A DNA stretch of 11,013 bases from an uncultured Sulfurimonas sp. (GTDB taxonomy: Bacteria > Campylobacterota > Campylobacteria > Campylobacterales > Sulfurimonadaceae). The position numbers and the translations under genes were made by a program. The stretch lies in assembly GCA_937914675.1 (NCBI GenBank), contig CALDOC010000118.1, positions 1 to 11,013 on the forward strand. Direction: 5' to 3'. This document shows, one piece after another, positions 5,894-11,013 of the stretch (within the stretch, counting starts at the first letter, position 1; each line of letters starts with the position of its first letter). The notes under the pieces were generated by a model. That model had not been told where the DNA came from, did no database searches, and saw only the letters and a program-made list of their open reading frames with translations.

Positions 5894-6667
5894 ATGCAGA
5901 ATTTATTAGCTCGGATTTATCAAAAAAAAGAGCAATTAGATAAACTAAGACCATTATCCGATGCTCACGTAAAAAATCTGAAAAATGTGTATGATATTCA
6001 ACTCACATATAATTCAAATGCCATTGAAGGTTCAACATTAACATATAGTGAAACCAAACTTATTTTAAATGAAGGCATTACAATAGGTGGCAAGAGCATG
6101 AATGAACATCTAGAGACTATTAACCATAAAGAGGCAATTGGCTTTATTGAAGAAGTTGCAAAAATTAATACGAAAGAAATCACGCTTTCTGATATAAAAA
6201 ACATTCATCATCTGATTTTAAAAGGCATTGATAATAAAAATGCAGGAGTATATAGAACACGAAATGTCGGTGTTGTAAAAAGTGATGGAGAAATACATAA
6301 TTTTGCGGAGCCTTTAAAAATAAATGAGAAGATGAATGAGTTTATTGATTGGTTGCATAATCAAACGATAGAAGAACCGATTTTATTGGCGACTTTAGTT
6401 CATCTAAAGTTTGTATCTATTCATCCTTTTATTGATGGTAATGGTAGAACAGCTAGACTTCTTATGAACTTAGTTCTTCTACAAAATGGCTATCCTCAAG
6501 CTATTGTAAAAGTATCAAACAGAGTAGAGTATATACAAGCTATAGAAAAGTATCAACAAACTAGAGACAATGACTATAATGATTTTTACAAGGTTATCTT
6601 AAAAAGTGTCAATGATAGTTTAGACTTGTATTCAACAATAATCATAAATGATATACAAGTAATTTAA
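5894..6667 (+). CDS. Fic family protein (class II, self-inhibited AMP-transferase type)
   Basis: Fic enzymes transfer AMP, or sometimes another phosphate-containing group, from a nucleotide to a target hydroxyl. The active-site motif HPFIDGNGR is intact at 177-185 (catalytic H177, D181, N183, R185). The N-terminal inhibitory motif SNAIEG at 41-46 (S41, E45, G46) matches [ST]xxxE[GN], so this is a class II Fic whose own helix blocks the ATP site. The flap and target-docking region is near 118-140 (GVYRTRNVGVVKSDGEIHNF). With 257 residues it ends soon after the Fic core and lacks the C-terminal winged helix of many Fic proteins. A ribosome binding site (AAAAGG, 5882-5887) fixes the start. GC is visibly lower than in the flagellar and prfB genes, and a recombinase stub follows it, suggesting transfer. 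The target is unknown. Confidence 0.93.
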   Translation: MQNLLARIYQKKEQLDKLRPLSDAHVKNLKNVYDIQLTYNSNAIEGSTLTYSETKLILNEGITIGGKSMNEHLETINHKEAIGFIEEVAKINTKEITLSDIKNIHHLILKGIDNKNAGVYRTRNVGVVKSDGEIHNFAEPLKINEKMNEFIDWLHNQTIEEPILLATLVHLKFVSIHPFIDGNGRTARLLMNLVLLQNGYPQAIVKVSNRVEYIQAIEKYQQTRDNDYNDFYKVILKSVNDSLDLYSTIIINDIQVI

Positions 6668-6677
6668 GGGCTAGTCT

Positions 6678-6707
6678 ATGATAATAGGCTATGTCAGAGT
6701 AAGTTGA
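6678..6707 (+). pseudogene. Serine recombinase (resolvase/invertase) N-terminal remnant
   Basis: An ATG with a good ribosome binding site (AAGGG, 6666-6670) 11 bases after the fic stop opens MIIGYVRVS, the first strand of serine recombinases ending at the catalytic serine, followed at once by TGA (6705-6707). In intact proteins this continues with a Thr and a polar helix. The same frame after the stop (6708-6793) gives a polar stretch with KREIASIKLIEW, which might be a decayed helix of the same protein, but I am not sure. No catalytic arginine region or DNA-binding domain is seen further on. Nine residues is a short match. The motif and its placement with a ribosome binding site are what support it. 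Confidence 0.5.
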
Positions 6708-6784
6708 GTTAGAAATCTCATCAAAAAAAGCTCAAAAAGAGAGATTGCTAGTATAAAACTTATTGAGTGGAATCAATACTGTAG

Positions 6785-7009
6785 TGCAGATTAGAACAAC
6801 AGACTGACATATTTCGACTACCAATAAGGGCTACTATTCTTTATAATTTTAAAAAAAGGTTGACAAGATGGCATGTGAAAAACGAAGCGGAGCGTCAAAG
6901 TATTAAGATAATTTTCGAGGTTGTAGAAACAGAGCTTGTAAAAGACCAAAAGCATCTTAAAAACATTGACGGTATAGACAAAAATGAGCTTAGGCAATCT
7001 GTGTGCTGA
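6785..7009 (+). other. Unidentified open frame, no convincing start
   Basis: This part of the 371-base stretch between fic and the DUF2805-like gene holds one frame open from 6785 to TGA 7007-7009. Only GTG 6875 or TTG 6860 could start it, neither with a good ribosome binding site. It encodes basic then charged, helix-like sequence (KKRLTRWHVKNEAERQSIKI, then FEVVETELVKDQKHL), which looks more like protein than random AT-rich DNA. It may be the C-terminal remnant of a lost gene. A TATAAT lies at 6842-6847. I recognise no family. Confidence 0.3.
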
Positions 7010-7038
7010 AGCTGTGAGAAAAATATAGGAAAAATGTT

Positions 7039-7368
7039 ATGCTACTGAAGAAATATTCCTTTACAGAATTAAGATTGTGTCTTGCGAAGCAAAAAAAAGT
7101 CTTTAAACAAAAAGCTCAAAAAACCCGTGATGAAGCAAATCAAGAGTATGATTTAAATCGCCTTATTGAGATGGCATGGCAGGACAGGTTGCCTTTTGAT
7201 ACTATATATGAGCAGTATGGACTGACAGAAAATCAGGTCAAGAATAAAATGCGTAAACTCATATCTAAAAGAGCTTACGAGAGGTGGAGAAAGAGAGTGC
7301 AGGGCAGAGTAACAAAGCATACAAAAAAGTGTGAGCATAAACCAAACAGATTTCAGGGACCTTGGTAA
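7039..7368 (+). CDS. DUF2805 / TIGR03643 family protein
   Basis: The function is unknown. The core at 38-94 matches my memory of this small family: DLNRLIEMAWQDRLPFDTI, then a helix-turn-helix-like EQYGLTENQVKNKMRKL at 58-74, then ERWRKRVQGRVTKH at 81-94. Members are usually near 80-90 residues; this one has an extra Lys-rich helical N-terminus (1-35). The start ATG at 7039 has AGGA at 7027-7030, so the extension appears real, although a start nearer the core cannot be excluded. The helix-turn-helix character suggests nucleic-acid binding, which is inference. Genes of this family are often found beside photolyase/cryptochrome and SDR genes, and here an SDR gene follows 69 bases later on the same strand. 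Confidence 0.75.
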   Translation: MLLKKYSFTELRLCLAKQKKVFKQKAQKTRDEANQEYDLNRLIEMAWQDRLPFDTIYEQYGLTENQVKNKMRKLISKRAYERWRKRVQGRVTKHTKKCEHKPNRFQGPW

Positions 7369-7437
7369 AGGTATTAATCTCAGAGATGTAAAAGGTCTCA
7401 CTACAATAGACTAGATAGATGCGAAAAGGAAAAGAGG

Positions 7438-8859
7438 ATGAAAGTTTTACTCACAGGTGCAAATGGTTATATTGGACGAAGACTTAAAGAGAAGCTCTTG
7501 GATGAAGATGTAAGCCTGCGTTTACTTGCTCGTAATCCAAAAAGTTTGACACCTAACGTTGAAGCTGAAGTTTTTCAAGGGGACTCATTTGATGTAAGCT
7601 CACTCGAGAGGGCTTTAGAAGGAGTTGACACAGCTTACTATCTCATACATTCTCTACAGGATAAAAATTATAGAGAGCTTGATAAACTCAGTGCTCAGAA
7701 CTTTTTAAATGCAGCAATTAAAAAAAACGTGAAAAGAATTATATATTTAGGCGGTCTTGGAGTAAAAGAACATGCAAGCACACACCTCTTAAGTCGTATT
7801 GAAACTGGGGAAATACTCTCAAGCAGACCAAATGAGATAGAGACTCTTTGGCTTCGTGCAGGCGTTATCATAGGTTCTGGAAGTGCCAGCTTTGAGATAA
7901 TTAGGCATTTAACTGAAAAACTACCGGTTATGGTAACACCAAAGTGGGTTAAGACCTTAGCGCAACCTATAGCAGTCGATGATGTAATCTCTTATCTTGT
8001 AGAAGCAAAAAACATATCTTTAGATGGTAATGTTATGGTGGATATTGGCAGTGAGATGATGCCTTATAAAGAAATGATGCTTGGTTGTGCACATGCTCTA
8101 GGACTACGAAGGTGGATTTTCCCTCTTCCAATTCTTACTATACAACTCTCCTCTTATTGGTTAAATTTTTTTACTCCAGTTCCCTATAACGTCGCGCGTT
8201 CACTTATCGAGGGACTCTCAAGTGAGGTTATTATTCAAAATGACAATGCAAAAAAGTATTTTGCTGATATAACTCCAGTGAGCTTTGAGCATGCAGTAAA
8301 ACAAGCGATTAGGGAGATGGAAGAAAACCAAGTTTTTAGTCGTTGGAGTGATGCAGGAGGAGGCAAAGATATTTTAGAGAAAGAGTTTAAAAATGATACA
8401 TCCGCAGCACTTCTTTTAGACCGTCAAATAGTCTCCTTGGATGGCATTTCAAAAGAGGCGCTCTATCGTACATTTTGCTCTATTGGGGGAGATGAGGGGT
8501 GGTTCGGATATAACTGGCTTTGGGAGATTCGAGGTGTAATGGATAAGATGATTGGTGGCGCAGGACTCAATAGAGGAAGAAGAGATCCTTACAATCTTAG
8601 AATAGGCGAGAGTGTTGACTTTTGGAGAGTTGAAGATCTTAAAGAGGATGAGAGACTTCTTTTACGAGCCCAGATGAAAGTACCTGGCAAGGCGTGGTTG
8701 GAGTTTAAAATTCAAGGAAATGAATTTATCCAGACTGCTTACTTTTACCCACGGGGTCTTTTGGGCAGACTCTATTGGTTTATGCTTATACCGATGCACT
8801 ACTTAGTATTTAAGAATATGATTCGCTCTATTATGAAAAAAGCAAAAAGGCTCAAATAA
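7438..8859 (+). CDS. Atypical SDR (NAD(P)-binding) protein with C-terminal DUF2867 domain
   Basis: A predicted cytoplasmic oxidoreductase or NAD(P)-binding protein of unknown substrate. Domain 1 (1-about 300) is an extended/atypical SDR: the Rossmann motif GANGYIG at 7-13, a DTAYYLIHSL strand near 65-74 and IIYLGGLGV near 101-109. I see no YxxxK at the usual catalytic place, so it may bind rather than turn over a substrate, as in NmrA-like relatives. Domain 2 (about 340-473) is DUF2867-like, with GWFGYNWLWEIRGVMDKMIGG, then LNRGRRDPYNLRIGE and a hydrophobic C-terminal stretch (YFYPRGLLGRLYWFMLIPMH) that may touch a membrane. The 473 residues fit this fused family. AGGA (7427-7430) and GAGG just before the ATG set the start. 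It converges with the next gene on a shared terminator. Confidence 0.88.
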   Translation: MKVLLTGANGYIGRRLKEKLLDEDVSLRLLARNPKSLTPNVEAEVFQGDSFDVSSLERALEGVDTAYYLIHSLQDKNYRELDKLSAQNFLNAAIKKNVKRIIYLGGLGVKEHASTHLLSRIETGEILSSRPNEIETLWLRAGVIIGSGSASFEIIRHLTEKLPVMVTPKWVKTLAQPIAVDDVISYLVEAKNISLDGNVMVDIGSEMMPYKEMMLGCAHALGLRRWIFPLPILTIQLSSYWLNFFTPVPYNVARSLIEGLSSEVIIQNDNAKKYFADITPVSFEHAVKQAIREMEENQVFSRWSDAGGGKDILEKEFKNDTSAALLLDRQIVSLDGISKEALYRTFCSIGGDEGWFGYNWLWEIRGVMDKMIGGAGLNRGRRDPYNLRIGESVDFWRVEDLKEDERLLLRAQMKVPGKAWLEFKIQGNEFIQTAYFYPRGLLGRLYWFMLIPMHYLVFKNMIRSIMKKAKRLK

Positions 8860-8864
8860 GCCTT
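8835..8864. terminator. Bidirectional terminator between converging genes
   Basis: AAGGCT (8847-8852) and AGCCTT (8859-8864) form a 6-bp stem with a CAAATA loop at the end of the SDR gene. On the minus strand the hairpin is followed directly by TTTTGCTTTTTTC (complement of 8835-8847), a good intrinsic terminator for the membrane protein gene. On the plus strand the T-rich stretch comes a few bases later (8871-8880) and is weaker. Confidence 0.6.
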
Positions 8865-8872
8865 ACAAACTT

Positions 8873-9739
8873 TTATTCTTCATCTTTACAGCTAGACTCG
8901 TTGATAGTCTTGTAAAAATATCCAAGACCAATGAACATCACTGTGGTTCCAATGAGAAGCCAAAAAGCCGACATCATTTTTGAATAATCATCAAGCGCTA
9001 TTTTAAAGACAACCATAAGGGTTTCGATTGAAAGAGCGATAATAATAGAAATCAAAAACTTTCCTAATACCTTATACTGTTTATCTTCTGAATGATGGAA
9101 GGACTGGAAAACCACTTCATGCTCGAAAATCTGTTTTGCAAGATCATAGATAGCAAGTCCAAGGGTAATGGCAATAATCGATTTGAATATGTCATGAAGA
9201 AAATCAGCTTCGTGAAGTGTGAACATGAGTGCGAAAAAGACGTAACCTCCGTACACTATGAGGGCAACAGCAACAAAGGCAAGCAGTGTCGAGCCTAAAA
9301 AGTAAACGGAACGTTTGACTTTATCATGAGTGCTATTGAACTCTATTAACTGAAGCTCTTCTAACAGCACTACAAGGTTAATATCAAATACATAGAGAAT
9401 TTCACCAACTTTTCGCACTACGGAAAGACTTGCTTTTCCAGTTCGATAGTGAATGTAAGGATTGGAAATAAAAACACCTTCATCATTAAATTGCAGTTTT
9501 GCAAAATAGTGGCTTTTATCACTTCCTATATGTGAAGTATCCCGCTCTTTTTTACAGATGATGGGTGTCTCTTGATGATAAGACTCGTTTACACCGTAAA
9601 TCAGCTGTATATATCTGTGTTGTCGTAAAATCGAATCAGCATTGGCTATGTAATCCTGAGGGATACTTCGCATAAGCGAAGATATAAAATTGTCTACAGA
9701 CAATTTATGGTGTCTGTAAATATTTATGACTGTTTTCAT
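8873..9739 (-). CDS. Membrane protein with soluble N-terminal domain and four predicted helices
   Basis: The function is unknown. Residues 1-140 are soluble and without a signal peptide. The segment FISNPYIHYRTGKASLSVVR at 90-109 resembles the PDC/Cache-type ligand-binding fold, where a similar 'isnpYishrtgkp.isv' pattern is common. That assignment is tentative. Four hydrophobic segments follow at about 146-174, 183-203, 225-246 and 256-275, with charged loops (SFHHSEDKQYK near 213-223). There is no kinase, GGDEF, methyl-accepting or other output domain, so if it senses something it must signal through the membrane part or a partner. GGAG (complement of 9748-9751) lies 8 bases before the ATG, with a good promoter upstream and a terminator downstream, so it is likely a single-gene unit. 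Confidence 0.75.
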   Translation of the reverse strand: MKTVINIYRHHKLSVDNFISSLMRSIPQDYIANADSILRQHRYIQLIYGVNESYHQETPIICKKERDTSHIGSDKSHYFAKLQFNDEGVFISNPYIHYRTGKASLSVVRKVGEILYVFDINLVVLLEELQLIEFNSTHDKVKRSVYFLGSTLLAFVAVALIVYGGYVFFALMFTLHEADFLHDIFKSIIAITLGLAIYDLAKQIFEHEVVFQSFHHSEDKQYKVLGKFLISIIIALSIETLMVVFKIALDDYSKMMSAFWLLIGTTVMFIGLGYFYKTINESSCKDEE

Positions 9740-9765
9740 TTATAAATCTCCATTGAGTGTTTTAG

Positions 9766-9794
9766 ATTATAACTTATCTTTTCTGAAATGGCAA
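9766..9794 (-). promoter_or_regulatory. Sigma70-type promoter of the membrane protein gene
   Basis: On the minus strand TTGCCA (complement of 9789-9794) and TATAAT (complement of 9766-9771) are separated by 17 bases, close to the sigma70 ideal. Transcription would start near 9760, about 20 bases before the ATG at 9739. It is the best-matching promoter in the window. Confidence 0.6.
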
Positions 9795-9801
9795 AGTATG
9801 T

Positions 9802-10020
9802 TTATTCAAAACTCTCAGTATGTACGTCATACTCTTGTAGTGTTGTAGCGTCGGCCTTATAGTCTGAGTCTCTGCTATCCATAGGCTCTTCATAAATATT
9901 GTGCGTTCCTAACTCAAACGCAGTGAGTTTCTTCCCATAAGAACAACTCGTATCTATGCAAACAAAGTTGCCGCCATCTACTACGTCATCAAACGTACAG
10001 TGACCAAAGACGTTTATTTG
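9802..10020 (-). pseudogene. C-terminal fragment of a calcineurin-like metallophosphoesterase
   Basis: On the minus strand 72 codons read QINVFGHCTFDDVVDGGNFV, then CIDTSCSYGKKLTAFELGTH and an acidic tail ending in TAA (9802-9804). This matches the C-terminal end of PP2A/ApaH-like bacterial metallophosphoesterases, where a GHTP metal-binding motif precedes a 'dGGnfvcIDTgc.yg.kLtA' stretch; here GHT is GHC. No start codon or N-terminal metal-binding motifs (DxH, GDxxDRG, GNHE) exist upstream. The frame stops at a TGA (complement of 10021-10023) exactly where the 10-bp inverted repeat begins. It is therefore a truncated remnant, cut at a recombination or insertion point. Confidence 0.75.
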
Positions 10021-10097
10021 TCAGTTAAAATACTTTACGCATTATTTGGTGTTTTAAAATCAAGGTAGAGAGAGTTTTTAATTGCTAAACTGACAAA
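10017..10097. repeat. 81-bp segment bounded by 10-bp inverted repeats
   Basis: TTTGTCAGTT (10017-10026) and AACTGACAAA (10088-10097) are perfect inverted repeats flanking 61 bases of AT-rich sequence with no frame. The left end coincides with the break in the metallophosphoesterase homology. I see no clear target-site duplication. It may be a small non-autonomous element, the fused ends of a larger insertion sequence with a deleted middle, or chance. Confidence 0.4.
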
Positions 10098-10138
10098 AAC
10101 AACCTATTAAAAATGTAGGCGAAAGGTTAAGATGTCAA

Positions 10139-10321
10139 ATGACATTTCTCTTGGCATATGCCGATGCAGAGGGAATTGTCCCTGCGTTTGAGAGTGCTCA
10201 TGCTATCGCGTATCTCAAAAAAATTCCAAAAGAAGAAATAAAACGCAAAATAATCATCATCAGTCTCTCAGGTAGAGGCGACAAAGATATGCCTCAGGCT
10301 ATGGAAATATTAAAACTCTAA
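10139..10321 (+). pseudogene. trpB: C-terminal fragment of tryptophan synthase beta chain
   Basis: The 60 codons include AEGIVPAFESAHAIAYLKKI and IIIISLSGRGDKDMPQAMEI, the end of TrpB: the SGRGDKD segment near the pyridoxal phosphate site and the preceding EGI.PA.ESAHA helix. Full TrpB is near 400 residues, so about 85% including the cofactor lysine region is missing. There is no ribosome binding site at the chance ATG, which lies in the inverted repeat ATGTCA-AA-TGACAT (10132-10145). The fragment cannot be an active enzyme alone. It ends 12 bases before the next SDR gene, whose ribosome binding site follows the TAA. An intact trpB is presumably elsewhere, or the strain lacks one. Confidence 0.75.
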
Positions 10322-10333
10322 AAGGAGTAAGTT

Positions 10334-10996
10334 ATGTCAAAAAAAGTATGGATTATTGGCGGGAGTAGTGGCATTGGGTTCGAACTGGTCAAGCAGTATC
10401 TAAAAAATGCAGACAAGGTCATAGTGAGTGCGAGAAGTGCCACAAACTCAAAATCTTTGGCAGAACTCCATTCGCAATATACTAAAAACTTAACGCTCTT
10501 GGATATGGATGTGACGCAAACGCAAAATGTTCTAGACGTAACAAAAAAAGCCTGGGAAGTTTATGAAGGAGTAGACCTTTGTTTTTACAATGCCGGTGCG
10601 TATGAAAGTATGAAAATGGATGAGTGGAAGTTGGAGCATTTTGAAGCGATGAATCAAATAAACTATCTTGGAGCCATTCGTATTTTGACTTCTGTGGCAC
10701 CACTTTTTCAAGCACAGAAAAGTGGACACTTTGTTTTTAATATAAGTATCTCCAGTTATTTCGGCTTACCTTATGGCGGAGGTTACAGCGCTCCAAAAGC
10801 GGCACTTTTGAACTTTTGCGAGTCTATTCAACCAGAGTTAATACTCAAAAATATTAAAGTTCAAGTAATCAATCACGGATTTGTAAAAACAAGACTGACT
10901 GCAAAAAATGATTTTGAAATGCCTCAACTTCTTGAGCCAAGTGAGGCGGCAAATAAAATATGGGAACCTCTAAAAACCACTTCCAAAGTAACCTAA
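10334..10996 (+). CDS. Classical short-chain dehydrogenase/reductase
   Basis: A predicted NAD(P)H-dependent cytoplasmic oxidoreductase; substrate unknown. Seen: cofactor motif GGSSGIG at 9-15, YNAG at 85-88 (the NNAG position), N110, a serine at 138 or 140 in ISISSYFG, and catalytic Y151-K155 in YSAPK. The active site is thus complete. AAGGAG (10322-10327) lies 6 bases before the ATG. At 220 residues it is shorter than the 240-260 typical of this kind, and the last dozen residues (WEPLKTTSKVT) do not look like the usual end. One extra base in the A-run at 10971-10975 would keep the frame open through the window end, so a frameshift is possible. It may belong to the same photolyase-neighbour group as the SDR-DUF2867 gene. 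Confidence 0.9.
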   Translation: MSKKVWIIGGSSGIGFELVKQYLKNADKVIVSARSATNSKSLAELHSQYTKNLTLLDMDVTQTQNVLDVTKKAWEVYEGVDLCFYNAGAYESMKMDEWKLEHFEAMNQINYLGAIRILTSVAPLFQAQKSGHFVFNISISSYFGLPYGGGYSAPKAALLNFCESIQPELILKNIKVQVINHGFVKTRLTAKNDFEMPQLLEPSEAANKIWEPLKTTSKVT

Positions 10997-11013
10997 ATCA
11001 GATTCCACATTTA

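Noticed and set aside
6860..6865. TTGACA as a -35 element
   Set aside because: No -10-like hexamer lies 16-18 bases downstream; the nearest TATAAT (6842-6847) is upstream of it.
7359..7372. Hairpin ACCTT-GGTA-AAGGT at the end of the DUF2805-like gene as a terminator
   Set aside because: The stem is only 5 bp and is followed by mixed sequence, not a T run; the next gene is on the same strand and close.
9092..9298. Plus-strand ORF of 68 codons inside the membrane protein gene
   Set aside because: It is antisense to a well-supported gene with clear membrane segments, has no family resemblance and no ribosome binding site worth noting.

Overview
The window looks like a chromosomal segment of a member of the Campylobacterota (Epsilonproteobacteria), most likely close to Sulfurimonas or its relatives. 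The main reason is the gene order flgC - fliE - class B penicillin-binding protein at the left end, which I recall from Campylobacter and relatives. Low GC, short intergenic gaps and family resemblance of the proteins agree. I cannot name a species.

Left part (1-5.64 kb) is core genome. The 3' end of flgC, fliE and an ftsI-like gene form one forward operon. Two translation details stand out. A 16-codon leader ORF sits between flgC and fliE, and its stop codon overlaps the fliE start while it covers a hairpin that hides the fliE Shine-Dalgarno sequence. The penicillin-binding protein frame also extends upstream of any standard start codon to an ATA. ftsI runs tail-to-tail into panC with a 54-base overlap. 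panC and prfB diverge from a palindrome that carries a TATAAT on each strand. prfB converges on an rsuA-like pseudouridine synthase gene, which lies behind a small Met/Gln-rich protein gene and a previously unlisted 50-residue lipoprotein gene, all three on the minus strand.

Middle part (5.7-7.0 kb) looks acquired and is more AT-rich by eye. It has a micro-ORF, a complete class II Fic protein gene, the first nine codons of a serine recombinase ending in a stop codon, and an open frame I cannot identify.

Right part (7.0-11.0 kb) has a DUF2805/TIGR03643-like gene, an atypical SDR fused to a DUF2867-like domain, a membrane protein with a possible PDC/Cache-like N-terminal domain (minus strand), and a classical SDR. 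DUF2805, SDR-DUF2867 and classical SDR genes often accompany photolyase/cryptochrome genes, so one may lie just outside; that is inference. Between the membrane protein and the last SDR lies a scar: a C-terminal metallophosphoesterase fragment, an 81-bp segment bounded by 10-bp inverted repeats, and a C-terminal trpB fragment. No tRNA, rRNA, CRISPR array or intact transposase was seen.
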